Assembly: GCA_963763475.1 (NCBI GenBank)
Contig: CAVXOR010000003.1
Location: 248,001 to 312,000, forward strand
Direction: 5' to 3'
Source: AC-32 sp963763475
Lineage (GTDB): Bacteria > Actinomycetota > Thermoleophilia > Gaiellales > Gaiellaceae
DNA: 64,000 nucleotides
Shown here piece by piece: positions 6,293 to 15,230 of the stretch (its first letter is position 1; the number at the start of each line of letters is the position of its first letter). A program made the translations under genes and the position numbers. The notes beneath the pieces were generated by a model. That model did no database searches and was not told the DNA's origin. It saw only the letters and a program-made list of their open reading frames with translations.

Positions 6293-9200
6293 ATGCGCAA
6301 GCTCTTCTTCCCCTTCTGGCTCGCGGGAGTGCGCCTGCGCCGGCGGGGCGGGCCGCTGCTGCTCGTCCTGCTCGGCCTCGCGGCCGCAACGGCGATGCTC
6401 GCAGCCGTGCTCGCCGGGACGACGGCCGCCGAGGACCGGGAGGTCGGCCGCCAGGTCACGCAGCTGCCCGCCAAGGTGCGGTCGGTGCGCGTGAACTGGT
6501 TCAGCGTCGGCGGCCAGGTCGCGCCGTACGCGACGCTCGACGGGACCGTGCGCAAGCGCCTCGAGCGCGTCCTTCCGGAGCGCGCAACCGGCACCTCGCT
6601 CTACCGCGAGCACCAGTTCGGCGGGGCTCTGCTCAGCCTGGGTGCCGTCGACGACCTGAGCCGTTGGGTGCGCCTGCGCTCGGGGCGCCTGCCGCGAATC
6701 TGCCGGCCGGACCGCTGCGAGGTGCTCGTCATCCGGCGCGGAGGGCGGATCGCGAACGTGCCGGGGCTGCGGCTCGTGCCGGTCGGCGAGGGTGACCTGC
6801 GCACGGCGACGCTGTTCGGCGACGCCGTGCCGGCGCAGGACCTCGGCGAGTCGGCCTTCGTCGAGAAGATCCGCCGCTACCACCGGCCTGCGCCTCCTCC
6901 GCTCGTGCTGGCGAACGGCGTCGCCGCGCTCGACCACTCGCCGGTGCTGCACGACTCCTATCGCAGCTACGGCTGGGTGATGCCACTGCGGCCGGGGACG
7001 GTCCGCTCGTGGTCGGCCGGGGATCTCGCGACGAGGATCGAGCAGGCGCGAACGGCCTTCCAGGGCTCCAGCTTCGGCTTCGAGCTGACGGCGCCGACGG
7101 ACGAGTTGCTCGCCGCGGCCGACTCGGCGCGCGTCGCCGGGCGCCGCCTCTTGCTGCTCGGCGGGGAGGCGGTCGCGCTGTTGCTCGCGTTCGCGGTGCT
7201 GGTGGCGGCGCGGCGGCGGCCGGACGCGGAGGCGATGCTCGCGCGGCTGCGCGCCTCCGGCGTCCCGCGCTGGCAGAGCGGGCTTGTGCTGTTCGTCGAG
7301 TCACTCGGGGCCGCCGCGGCCGGCACCGTGCTCGGCTGGCTCGCGGGGTCGGCAGCCGCGGCGGCGATCGCGGGACGGAGCGGCGAGCCGGTCGGGGCGC
7401 TGCTCTCGCACTCCGTGCTCTCGGCGCGGGGCCTCGGGATCGCGCTGACGGTTGTCGTCGTCGCCGCGCTCGTGGTGACGCTCGCACTGGTGGTCGAGCC
7501 GCTCCGGCTGGGTGGGCTCGCGCTCTCGCCGCTGGACGTGGCCGCGCTGGGCGCCGTGCTCGCGGTGGTCGTCGCGCTCGCGCGGGGCGCGGCGAATGCG
7601 AGCGAGCTGCTCGCGGACAACGGCACTGGCCTCGTGCTGCTGCTCCTGCCCGCACTGGTCGCGTTCGCCGCGGCCGTCGCCGTGGCGCGGCTGCTGCCGC
7701 TGGCGCTGCGCGGCCTCGAGCGGGCCGTGCCGGCGAATGCGCTCACGCTGAGGCTGGCGGCCCTCGGCCTGGCCCGGCGGCCCGGCTACGCGGCGGTCGC
7801 GGTCGCGTTCGTCGTCGTCTCGGTCGGCTTCGCCCTGTTCGCCTCGTCGTACCGGTCGACGCTCGTCGTCGCCCAGCGTCAGGAGGCGGCCTTCGCCGTG
7901 CCTGCCGACGAGGTCGTGCGCGAGGACCTCGCGCAGCTGATCCCGGTCCGTTCCGTGGTCACACCTTCGGTCGAGCGCTCGCTGGACGCGCGCGTCGACA
8001 GGGTGACGCGGGTCGCAGGCAGCATCGCCGGCGCGGACGTGACCGGGATCACGGTGCTCGGCCTGCCGCGCACCACGCTCGCCGGGATCGGCGGCTGGCG
8101 CTCCGACTTCGCTTCAGCCGGGCCGAGGGAGCTCGCGCGTGACGTCGATCCCCGGCGCGGGGTGGCACTACGCGGTCCGCGGATCCCGGACGACGCCCGG
8201 CGGCTGTCGCTACCGATGGCAGTCCAGGGAACGCAGCTCGGGCTCGTCGCCTACGTGGCCGCGCGGGACGGCTCGTTCGTCCCGATCCGCCTGGCCCGCA
8301 ACGAGGGGCCGCGCCCGCGGGTGCTGGTGGCCCGCGTTCCGGCCGCGGCTCGTGGCGGCCGGCTCGTCGCGTTCCGGCTCGAGCCGCCGCCGAAGCTCGA
8401 GGAGCGTGGAGCCGACGCGGGCGCTCCGGCCGTCGGTAGCGTCGAGCTCGGATCGCCGCGCGTCGACGGCCGTCCGCTGACGGACTACGGCGACTGGCTG
8501 GGCACCGTCGGCGTCGACCGGTTCACCCGCCGAGGCGCCCTGCGCTTCCACGTCACGCTCACCAACGAGGTCGACACCTACGTGCGGCCGCGGCAACCCA
8601 CGGACGGCCTGCAGATCCCGGCGGTCGTCTCGCCGTTCCTCGCGACGCTCGCCGGGCCCGACCGCGTGCTGGGCGTGACCGTCAACGGCGAGCAGCTCGG
8701 CTTCCGGGTCGCGGCCGTGGCGCGGCGCTTCCCGGGCATCCTCCAGAGCGAGACCTCGGACTTCCTGGTCGCCGACCGGCCGGCGCTCGAGAGCGCCCTG
8801 AACACCTCGGCGCCCGCCAGCGGCTTCGTGACCGAGCTCTGGCTCGACACGGATCCCTCGAGACACGAGGCGGTCGAGGCCCGGCTGGGCAAGCCGCCCT
8901 TCACCGCGTTGGCCGTGTCTTCGCGCTCGCGGCTCGAGCACTCGCTGCGCGTCGAGCCGGTCGCCCGGGCGGCGGTCGCGATGCTGGAGACCGCCGCGCT
9001 GACCGCGATCGTGCTCGCGCTGCTCGGGCTCGTTCTCGGAGCCGTCTCGGAGCGTCGCGACGAGGCCGCCGAGCTGTTCGACCTCGAGGCCCAGGGCGTC
9101 GCGCCCGCGAGCCTGCGGCGGCAGCTCCGCCTGCGGGCCTCGCTGGCCGGCCTGGCCGGGCTGGCCGGCGGCCTGCTCACGGGCCTCCTGCTCTCGCTGC

Positions 9201-9391
9201 TCGTCGTCCGCTTCGTCGAGCTGACCGCGAACGCGACAGCCCCGGAGCCACCGCTGGAGCTCGCGCCCGACTGGCCGCTGATCGCGCTCGCCGCACTCGG
9301 ATCCGGCCTAGTCGGGGCGGTGCTCGTCGCGGCGGCGACCTGGCACGCCTTCCGCGGCCGCGTTCCGGCCCGCTATGGGGAGGCTGCGTGA
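6293..9391 (+). CDS. FtsX/MacB-type ABC transporter permease
   Basis: Large permease of about 1032 residues with two FtsX-like membrane modules, the architecture of MacB/LolCE-like exporters that work on the outer face of the membrane. A first transmembrane helix follows the start (RGGPLLLVLLGLAAATAMLA). A long extracytoplasmic domain runs to about residue 265, then a three-helix block (LLLLGGEAVALLLAFAVLVA, ...). A second external domain covers about 530-880, and a C-terminal block ends with ALLGLVLGAVSERRDEAAELFDL, which resembles the FtsX coupling region. ATG 6293 (adjacent GTG 6290) was preferred to a longer frame from 6215 because it immediately precedes the basic RKLFF and helix. The stop overlaps the ATPase gene by four bases, making a two-gene system. 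Substrate unknown. Confidence 0.85.
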   Translation: MRKLFFPFWLAGVRLRRRGGPLLLVLLGLAAATAMLAAVLAGTTAAEDREVGRQVTQLPAKVRSVRVNWFSVGGQVAPYATLDGTVRKRLERVLPERATGTSLYREHQFGGALLSLGAVDDLSRWVRLRSGRLPRICRPDRCEVLVIRRGGRIANVPGLRLVPVGEGDLRTATLFGDAVPAQDLGESAFVEKIRRYHRPAPPPLVLANGVAALDHSPVLHDSYRSYGWVMPLRPGTVRSWSAGDLATRIEQARTAFQGSSFGFELTAPTDELLAAADSARVAGRRLLLLGGEAVALLLAFAVLVAARRRPDAEAMLARLRASGVPRWQSGLVLFVESLGAAAAGTVLGWLAGSAAAAAIAGRSGEPVGALLSHSVLSARGLGIALTVVVVAALVVTLALVVEPLRLGGLALSPLDVAALGAVLAVVVALARGAANASELLADNGTGLVLLLLPALVAFAAAVAVARLLPLALRGLERAVPANALTLRLAALGLARRPGYAAVAVAFVVVSVGFALFASSYRSTLVVAQRQEAAFAVPADEVVREDLAQLIPVRSVVTPSVERSLDARVDRVTRVAGSIAGADVTGITVLGLPRTTLAGIGGWRSDFASAGPRELARDVDPRRGVALRGPRIPDDARRLSLPMAVQGTQLGLVAYVAARDGSFVPIRLARNEGPRPRVLVARVPAAARGGRLVAFRLEPPPKLEERGADAGAPAVGSVELGSPRVDGRPLTDYGDWLGTVGVDRFTRRGALRFHVTLTNEVDTYVRPRQPTDGLQIPAVVSPFLATLAGPDRVLGVTVNGEQLGFRVAAVARRFPGILQSETSDFLVADRPALESALNTSAPASGFVTELWLDTDPSRHEAVEARLGKPPFTALAVSSRSRLEHSLRVEPVARAAVAMLETAALTAIVLALLGLVLGAVSERRDEAAELFDLEAQGVAPASLRRQLRLRASLAGLAGLAGGLLTGLLLSLLVVRFVELTANATAPEPPLELAPDWPLIALAALGSGLVGAVLVAAATWHAFRGRVPARYGEAA

Positions 9392-10917
9392 CTCTCGCCG
9401 TCGAGGCCCAGGACCTCTTCCGCGTCCACTCGACCCCGGAGGGCGACGCGGCTGCTCTCCAAGGGCTCACCCTGAACGTGGCCGAGGGCGAGATCCTCAC
9501 CGTGCTCGGGCCGAGCGGCGCCGGCAAGACGTCCTTCCTGCGCATCCTGGCCGGGCTCGACCTCCCGTCGGCCGGGACGATCCGCGTCTTCGGCCAGAAC
9601 TTGCGGACGCTCGGCCGGGGCGGTCGCGCGCGCTACCGCTCCGAGGTCGTCGGCTACCTCGACCAGCACTACGAGCGCGCGCTGGCGCCGGAGCTGTCCG
9701 CGCGCGAGCTGGTCGGTCTGCGCTTGCGGGCCGAAGGCCGCGAGTGGGCGCCGCGCGCCGAGGAGCTCCTCACCCGGGTCGGGCTCGGTGAGCAGCTCGA
9801 CTCCCGCCCCGCGCAGCTGTCCGGGGGCGAGCAGCAGCGAGTCGCGCTCTGTGCCGCCCTCGCGCACCGGCCGCGGCTGCTGCTCGCGGACGAGCCGACC
9901 GGCGAGCTCGACGAGGCGAGCGCGCAGCTCGTCTACGGCGCGATCGCGGAGCTCGCGTCCGCCGAGGGCTGCACGGTCGTGATCGTCAGCCACGACCCGG
10001 CTTCGACCTCGATCGCGGACCGCTTCGTCCACATCCGCGACGGGCGGGTGAGCGAGGAGACGGTCGCTGGCGAGGGGACGATCGTGGTCGGTCGCGGCGG
10101 TTGGCTGCGACTGCCGCAGGAGTACCTCGAGCGCGCCGGGATCGGTACGCGCGCAGCTGCCTCGCTCGAGGACGGCCGCATCGTCGTCCGCGCTGCGGGC
10201 ACCGACGGGGCGCGGCCGGAGCCGGAGGTGGCGCCGCTTGCGCAGGTCCCGGCCGGTGCGCCGATCGCAGTCCTCCGCGGCGTGGTGAAGACGCACGGCC
10301 ACGGCGCGGCGGCCGCGCGCGTCTTCGCCGGGCTCGACGCCGAGTTCCCCGGGGCTCGCGTGACGGCGGTCACGGGCCCCTCGGGCTCGGGCAAGACGAC
10401 GCTGCTGCACCTGCTCGCCGGGCTCGACCTTCCCGACGCGGGCGAGGTGCTCGTCGGCGAGACGGCCGTGAACGCGCTCGACCGGGCCGCACGCGCCGAG
10501 CTGCGGCGGCGCGAGATCGCGCTCGTGCCCCAGCAGAGCGGTCTGGTCCCGTTCCTGAGCGCACGCGAGAACGTCGAGCTCGGCCAGGCGATCCGTGGTC
10601 TGGACGGTGACCCGCACGAGGCGCTGACGTCGGTCGGCCTCGCCGAACGGGCAGGTCAGCGCGTCTCACGGCTGTCGGCCGGTGAGCAGGTGCGGGTCGC
10701 CGTGGCGCGGGCGCTGGCCGCGCGGCCGGCGCTGCTGCTCGTCGACGAGCCGACCGCGAGGCTCGACCAGGCGAATGCACTCCGCCTGGGTACGTTGCTG
10801 ACGACGCTGGCCCGCGAGACCGGCGCCGCGGTCGTGTGCGCGACGCACGACCCGGTCGTGATCGAGCAGGCCGACGCCGAGCTGGCCCTGGCCGCGGAGC
10901 CGGTCGCAGTAGGCTGA
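9388..10917 (+). CDS. Tandem ABC ATPase (two LolD-like domains) with AbrB-like linker
   Basis: ATPase partner of the adjacent FtsX-type permease, 509 residues, two complete nucleotide-binding domains in one chain. Domain 1: Walker A GPSGAGKTS (41-49), signature LSGGEQQR (144-151), Walker B LLLADEPTGELD (164-175), switch His in VSHD. Domain 2: Walker A GPSGSGKTT (330-338), signature LSAGEQVR (429-436), Walker B LLLVDEPTARLD (449-460), His in ATHD. Between them residues about 231-268 (TIVVGRGGWLRLPQEYLE..GIG..) look like a SpoVT/AbrB-type swapped-hairpin fold. MacB/LolD ATPases normally carry one domain and dimerise, so the fusion fixes the dimer. The start overlaps the permease stop as GTGA. 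Confidence 0.9.
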   Translation: MTLAVEAQDLFRVHSTPEGDAAALQGLTLNVAEGEILTVLGPSGAGKTSFLRILAGLDLPSAGTIRVFGQNLRTLGRGGRARYRSEVVGYLDQHYERALAPELSARELVGLRLRAEGREWAPRAEELLTRVGLGEQLDSRPAQLSGGEQQRVALCAALAHRPRLLLADEPTGELDEASAQLVYGAIAELASAEGCTVVIVSHDPASTSIADRFVHIRDGRVSEETVAGEGTIVVGRGGWLRLPQEYLERAGIGTRAAASLEDGRIVVRAAGTDGARPEPEVAPLAQVPAGAPIAVLRGVVKTHGHGAAAARVFAGLDAEFPGARVTAVTGPSGSGKTTLLHLLAGLDLPDAGEVLVGETAVNALDRAARAELRRREIALVPQQSGLVPFLSARENVELGQAIRGLDGDPHEALTSVGLAERAGQRVSRLSAGEQVRVAVARALAARPALLLVDEPTARLDQANALRLGTLLTTLARETGAAVVCATHDPVVIEQADAELALAAEPVAVG

Positions 10918-10921
10918 GCAC

Positions 10922-11968
10922 GTGGAGGGGATCAGCCTCGAGGAGCTCCAGCTCGCGGCCCGCAACCACGGCATGCCGCTCGAGGCGCTGCGCTACCCGA
11001 TCACGCCTGTCGGCCTCCACTACCTGCTGATCCACTACGACGTCCCGGTCGTCGAGCCTGAGGCCTGGCGCCTGACGGTCAGCGGTGAGCGTGAGCTCGA
11101 GCTCTCGCTGGACGAGCTGCGGGCGCGTCCCACGGTCGAGCACACCGTGACCATGGAGTGCGCCGGCAACGGCCGTGCCCGACTCGAGCCCCGCCCCGTC
11201 AGCCAGCCGTGGCTGCTCGAGGCGGTGGGCACGGCGCGCTGGCGCGGAACCCCCTTGCGCCCGCTGCTCGAGGAGGCCGGCCTTCCGGACGGCGCGACCG
11301 AGGTGCTCTTCACCGGGCTCGATCGCGGCGTCGAGGGCGGGGAGGAGCAGGCCTTCCAGCGAGCGCTGGCGCTCGATGAGGCGCTGCGCGACGAGGTGCT
11401 GCTGGCCTACGAGATGAACGGCGCGCCGCTGCCGCCGCAGCACGGCTTCCCGCTGCGCCTGGTCGTCCCTGGCTGGTACGGGATGACGAACGTGAAGTGG
11501 CTCTCGCGGATCGAGCTGCTCGACGAGCCGTTCGCCGGCTACCAGCAGTCGTGGTCGTACCGCGTGCGCCAGAGCGAGGACGAGGAGGGCGAGGCGCTGC
11601 AGCGGATGTACCCGCGCTCGCTGCTCGTGCCGCCCGGGATCCCGGAGTTCCTGACCCGCGAGCGGACGCTCGCCGCGGGCGAGGTGCTGCTCGAGGGCCG
11701 CGCCTGGTCGGGCCTCGCGCCCGTCGTCTCGGTCGAGGTCAGTGACGACGGCGGCTCGAGCTGGGCGGAAGCGGAGCTCGAGCCTGCCGGCGAGCCCTGG
11801 GCCTGGCGCGGCTTCACGTACCGCTGGGAAGCGAAGCCCGGCGAGCACGTTCTCTGCTCACGCGCGCGGGACGAGGCAGGGAACGAGCAGCCGGTCGAGC
11901 CGCCCTGGAACCTCGGCGGCTACGCGAACAACGCCGTGCAGACGGTGCGGGTCACCGTCACCGGCTGA
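10922..11968 (+). CDS. Sulfite-oxidase-family molybdopterin oxidoreductase
   Basis: Predicted molybdenum cofactor enzyme of the sulfite oxidase/YedY superfamily, 348 residues. The cofactor domain contains VTMECAGNGR, where Cys80 is the expected molybdenum ligand, followed by WRGTPLRPLLEEAG and HGFPLRLVVPGWYGMTNVKWL, typical of the family. The C-terminal part (about 235-345: GRAWSGLAPVVSVEVSDDGGSSW) is the Ig-like Mo-co dimerisation domain. No Tat or Sec signal and no heme domain is visible, so a cytoplasmic enzyme with an unknown electron acceptor is inferred. GTG start four bases after the ATPase stop. It may share that transcript, although no functional link to the exporter is apparent. Confidence 0.88.
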   Translation: MEGISLEELQLAARNHGMPLEALRYPITPVGLHYLLIHYDVPVVEPEAWRLTVSGERELELSLDELRARPTVEHTVTMECAGNGRARLEPRPVSQPWLLEAVGTARWRGTPLRPLLEEAGLPDGATEVLFTGLDRGVEGGEEQAFQRALALDEALRDEVLLAYEMNGAPLPPQHGFPLRLVVPGWYGMTNVKWLSRIELLDEPFAGYQQSWSYRVRQSEDEEGEALQRMYPRSLLVPPGIPEFLTRERTLAAGEVLLEGRAWSGLAPVVSVEVSDDGGSSWAEAELEPAGEPWAWRGFTYRWEAKPGEHVLCSRARDEAGNEQPVEPPWNLGGYANNAVQTVRVTVTG

Positions 11969-12929
11969 CGCCTCCGCAGTAGAGATCCCACGCCAGTTGG
12001 CCCGCTGCGTCGAAGAACGCCTCCTCCGCGGGCTCGGTGCTCGGACTGCCGTTCGCGCAGATCGCGACCTGGCGTTCGCCGTCCAGGCTCGAGAGGGCGA
12101 TCGCGATGTAGCCGACCGAGAAGCCGAGGTGGCCCCAGGCCGAACCGCACGGAGAGCGCTGCCGTCCCATCAGCGACGTGATCTCGCCGATTCCGAGCCC
12201 GTAGCGATCGGTCTCGGGCCAATCGGAGTCCACCGCCTGGAACATCTCCTCGCGCAAGCCGTGGCGCAGCAGCGTCGCGATCTCGCCTGGGGTCGAGACC
12301 ACCCCGCCGCCGGCCCGGTGGAAGGGGACGTCGATCTCCGTCACGTCCACGAGCCCGGGCCCGCCCGGCAGGATCGGGTTGTCCGGCGGGAGATACCCTC
12401 GTGCGCAGTCGCCGCGCAACGGGCCTTCGACGAAGTCCGTCTCCGTCAGGCCCAGCGGCGTGAGGATGCGTTGCCGGAGCGCGTCGCGCAGGGTCAGGCC
12501 CGTCGCCTCCTCGACGAGGAGCCTGAGCACGATGTAGTTGCTGCCGTGGTACGCCCAGCCTTCGCCCGGTGGGAAGAGTCGGGGGCGCTCGAGCACGAGC
12601 TGCAGCTCCTCGCGCGGGCTGAGCTCCCAGCGGTGGCCGGGGTCTCGGCGGTACGGCTCGAAGAACTCGACCACGTCTCCGACGAAATCCGGCAGGCCGC
12701 TGGTGTGGTTGAGCAGCTGGCCGACCGTGACGCCTTCGACGAAGGGCGCGGCCTCGCCATCGAGCTCGAGCAGCCCCTCGTCCACGAGCCGGAGGACGAG
12801 CGCCGCCACGAAGATCTTGGTCACGCTCCCGAGGCGGAAGCGGTGATCGGCCGTCAGGGGCTCGCCCGTGCCGACGTGCGCCAGCCCGGCCGCTGCCTCG
12901 AGGTGCTCGTCCCCGCGGACGGCCACCAC
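11958..12929 (-). CDS. Beta-lactamase/DD-peptidase-fold serine hydrolase
   Basis: Serine hydrolase of the class C beta-lactamase superfamily (esterase, peptidase or beta-lactam-binding). SxxK appears as GSVTK (nucleophile Ser35, Lys38). The second motif is AYHGSNY where the family usually has Y-S-N-x-N-Y. The third appears as WGHLGFSVG (HxG type). The annotated GTG start (12929) cuts into the domain: the frame continues upstream with LDAVRDQLDAIVATGVPGAA, which matches the normal N-terminal helix, and is open to a TAG at 13023-13025 with only CTG codons (13010, 12989) as possible starts. Before that TAG, in the same frame, is a short signal-anchor-like peptide (13023-13109). The true N-terminus is therefore unresolved. 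Overlaps the molybdoenzyme gene tail by 11 bases. Confidence 0.8.
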   Translation of the reverse strand: MVAVRGDEHLEAAAGLAHVGTGEPLTADHRFRLGSVTKIFVAALVLRLVDEGLLELDGEAAPFVEGVTVGQLLNHTSGLPDFVGDVVEFFEPYRRDPGHRWELSPREELQLVLERPRLFPPGEGWAYHGSNYIVLRLLVEEATGLTLRDALRQRILTPLGLTETDFVEGPLRGDCARGYLPPDNPILPGGPGLVDVTEIDVPFHRAGGGVVSTPGEIATLLRHGLREEMFQAVDSDWPETDRYGLGIGEITSLMGRQRSPCGSAWGHLGFSVGYIAIALSSLDGERQVAICANGSPSTEPAEEAFFDAAGQLAWDLYCGGVSR

Positions 12930-13022
12930 GGCTGCGCCCGGAACTCCCGTTGCGACGATTGCGTCGAGCTGATCCCGGACCGCGTCCAGGCCTGCGAGCG
13001 TAACCCGCAGGCGCGAAGGCGC

Positions 13023-13109
13023 CTAGGTTTTCAGCGTCAGCGCGACCGCCGCGAAGGCGAGCACCAGCGCAAGCACGACGACCACACTTCCGTAAAGAGA
13101 ACCCCGCAC
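13023..13109 (-). CDS. Short membrane peptide in frame with the serine hydrolase
   Basis: A 28-residue frame with a good ribosome site (GGAGGAGG, three to four bases before GTG 13109), a single Arg and then a 20-residue hydrophobic helix (SVVVVLALVLAFAAVALTL) ending KT before TAG 13025-13023. It looks like a signal anchor. It is in the same reading frame as the serine hydrolase downstream, separated only by the amber codon, so it may be the detached N-terminus of that enzyme or an independent small membrane protein. Confidence 0.5.
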   Translation of the reverse strand: MRGSLYGSVVVVLALVLAFAAVALTLKT

Positions 13110-13168
13110 GACCCCTCCTCCTTCCCCGTTCCATGCACGGTAGGTGGGGCGACGGACGGCGGCATCCC

Positions 13169-13870
13169 TCAGCCGGGGGGTCTCAGCACCGCGAACTGGT
13201 CGGTGATCTCGAGACGCCGCGAGCGGAAGCGGTAGCACGCTGCCGGACGGCCGCCGCTGCGTCCCGGCTCGCGCCGCTCGCCCGTCGGCTCGAGCACGCC
13301 GCGCCGCAGCAGGACGCGCTGCAGGTTGGTCGCCGAGACCCCGTGCCCGAGCGCGGCGACGTACAGCTCGCGCAGCTCGGAGATGGTGAACACCGGCGGC
13401 GCGAGCGCGAAGGCGACGTTCGTGTAGGAGAGCTTCGCCCGCAGCCGCTCACGTCCGGCGAGCACGATCGCGCGGTGGTCGAAGGCGAGCTCGGGCAGCC
13501 GCGAGACCGCGTGCCAGCGCGTGTCCTCGGGAACGGCAGGGTCGACGTCGGCCGGGACGAGCCCGAGGTATGCGGTCGCGAGCTCCCACCCGAGCGGGTT
13601 GCGGTCCGGCTCGCTGAGCGTCTCGAGCTGCTCGAGGTGAGCGAGCTCGCGGACGTCCACCTTCTGGGCGAGGTGGCCGCGGATCGCTTGCTCCAGCGTC
13701 TCATCGGGCTCGAGATAGCCGCCCGGGAGGGACCAGGCGCCCAGGAAGGGCTCACGCGCCCGCTGCCAGAGCAGCACCTGCAGCCGGCCCTCGCGCACCT
13801 GCAGCACCACGGCGAGCGTGACCTGGGCCGGGCGCGCCTTGGTAGACTCTCGCCGAGGTTTTCGCTCCAC
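13169..13870 (-). CDS. Nudix-domain transcriptional regulator (NrtR-like)
   Basis: Protein of 233 residues with an N-terminal Nudix domain and a C-terminal winged helix, the layout of NrtR-type regulators that sense NAD-related or nucleotide-sugar ligands. Nudix region: LPGGYLEPDETLEQAIRGH (48-66). The catalytic REUxEE core is replaced by IRGHLAQK, so hydrolysis is unlikely and a sensor role is favoured. The C-terminal part (about 150-233: PPVFTISELRELYVAALG..., SGGRPAACYRF) matches the winged-helix half of the family. GTG 13870. It is divergent from the MFS gene with a perfect inverted repeat in the shared region, which overlaps its own candidate -10 (TAGTTT, 13882-13877). Confidence 0.82.
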   Translation of the reverse strand: MERKPRRESTKARPAQVTLAVVLQVREGRLQVLLWQRAREPFLGAWSLPGGYLEPDETLEQAIRGHLAQKVDVRELAHLEQLETLSEPDRNPLGWELATAYLGLVPADVDPAVPEDTRWHAVSRLPELAFDHRAIVLAGRERLRAKLSYTNVAFALAPPVFTISELRELYVAALGHGVSATNLQRVLLRRGVLEPTGERREPGRSGGRPAACYRFRSRRLEITDQFAVLRPPG

Positions 13871-13880
13871 AGTCGAAAAC
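13858..13880. promoter_or_regulatory. Candidate operator between Nudix regulator and MFS gene
   Basis: Perfect inverted repeat GTTTTCG-N9-CGAAAAC. The right arm overlaps the candidate -10 of the regulator, and the left arm lies about ten bases downstream of a plus-strand -10 (TAGACT, 13843-13848) for the MFS gene. The placement allows one dimeric repressor to control both directions. Confidence 0.6.
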
Positions 13881-13889
13881 TACCGGAAG

Positions 13890-15230
13890 ATGACGACAGC
13901 CAACATCGCGATCCCGGTTCGGGACGTCGAGCAGGTCCTCCGTGAAAGCGGTCTTTCGCGCTTCCACAAGAAGGCGATCCTCGTCACGGGCGCCGCCTGG
14001 ACGTTCGTTGCGATGGAGATCCTGCTCGTGGGCTTCGTGGCGCCTATCTTCGCGGCCGAGTGGGGCCTGAACGGCCGGATGCAGGGCCTGGTCAACAGCG
14101 CCGCGCTGGCCGGCTCGCTCTGCGGCTCGCTCGTGCTCGGACGCCTGGCCGACCGGATCGGGCGGCGGACGATCTTTCAGTACTCGATCCTCTGGTACGC
14201 GGTGTTCACCGCGGTGACCGCGCTCGCGTGGGGTCCGTGGCCGGTGATGACGTTCCGCTTCCTGGCCGGCATCGGGCTCGGCGGGATGCTCGTCGTCGAC
14301 CCGTCGATGCTGACCGAGTACCTGCCGCCTCAGCGGCGCGGACGGCTGCTCGTCTTTCTCGACTTCTGGTGGCCGGTCGGGCTGCTGCTCGCCACCTTCC
14401 TCTCGTGGATCTTCATCGGGCACGACGTCGGCGGCTCCAACAGCTGGCGCTGGCTCTTCCTCGCCGCGGCCTTCCCGGCCTTCCTGGCGTTCGTGGTGCG
14501 GAGGACGCTGCCCGAGAGCCCGTACTTCCTTGCCCGCCACGGCCGCAGCGAGGAGGCGGCGGAGGTGCTGACCGAGATCACCGGCCGGCCGGTCGAGCCG
14601 GGTGAGCTCACCGCCCCGCCGGAGGAGCCGCGCTCGTCGGTGCGCGAGCTGCTGGCCGACAAGCTGCGCTCGCGGACGACGACGACGGCGCTCGTCTGGA
14701 TCGCGCTCAACATCTCGTACTACGGGCTCTTCCTCTGGCTGCCGTTCGTGCTGCAGGCCGAGAAGCAGTTCTCGATCGACGTCTACCTGCTGCTGACCCT
14801 GAGCGCGCTCTCCCAGTTCCCGGGCTATGCGGCGGCGATCTGGCTGGTGGAACGGATCGGCCGCAAGCCGACCCTCGCGACTTTCCTCATGCTCGGCGGG
14901 CTCTCGGCGTTCGCGTTCGCGGTCGCCGACACCGAGAGCGTCTACGTGACCGCGCTCTTCTTCGTCGGCTTCTTCAACCTCGGCGCCTGGGGAGCGGTCT
15001 ACCCGTACACCTCCGAGACCTTCCCGACGCGGCTGCGCTCGACCGCCTTCGGCGTGATGGAGGGAGTCGGCAAGGCTGCCGCGATCGCCGGGCCGTACAT
15101 CTTCGGGAACCTGAACGACGCGACGGGCTCGACGACCTGGTCGCTGACCTTCGTGGCGATCGTGATGGCCGCCGGCGGGCTGGTCGCGGCGATCTTCGGC
15201 CGCGAGACCCGCGGCAGAGCTTTGGCCTAG
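13890..15230 (+). CDS. MFS transporter, sugar/metabolite porter type
   Basis: Major facilitator permease of 446 residues with 12 predicted helices. The cytosolic loop-2 motif GRLADRIGRRTIF and the loop-8 copy VERIGRKPTLA are clear. RTLPESPYFLARHGR and YTSETFPTRLRSTAFG are typical of the sugar/organic-acid porter (SP/AAHS) branch. ATG 13890, with CCGGAAG just upstream as a weak ribosome site. It is divergent from a Nudix-domain regulator and likely under its control through the inverted repeat at 13858-13880, so the substrate may be a sugar, a nicotinate-like vitamin or a precursor; this is inference. Its end overlaps the opposite-strand SDR gene by four bases. Confidence 0.86.
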   Translation: MTTANIAIPVRDVEQVLRESGLSRFHKKAILVTGAAWTFVAMEILLVGFVAPIFAAEWGLNGRMQGLVNSAALAGSLCGSLVLGRLADRIGRRTIFQYSILWYAVFTAVTALAWGPWPVMTFRFLAGIGLGGMLVVDPSMLTEYLPPQRRGRLLVFLDFWWPVGLLLATFLSWIFIGHDVGGSNSWRWLFLAAAFPAFLAFVVRRTLPESPYFLARHGRSEEAAEVLTEITGRPVEPGELTAPPEEPRSSVRELLADKLRSRTTTTALVWIALNISYYGLFLWLPFVLQAEKQFSIDVYLLLTLSALSQFPGYAAAIWLVERIGRKPTLATFLMLGGLSAFAFAVADTESVYVTALFFVGFFNLGAWGAVYPYTSETFPTRLRSTAFGVMEGVGKAAAIAGPYIFGNLNDATGSTTWSLTFVAIVMAAGGLVAAIFGRETRGRALA

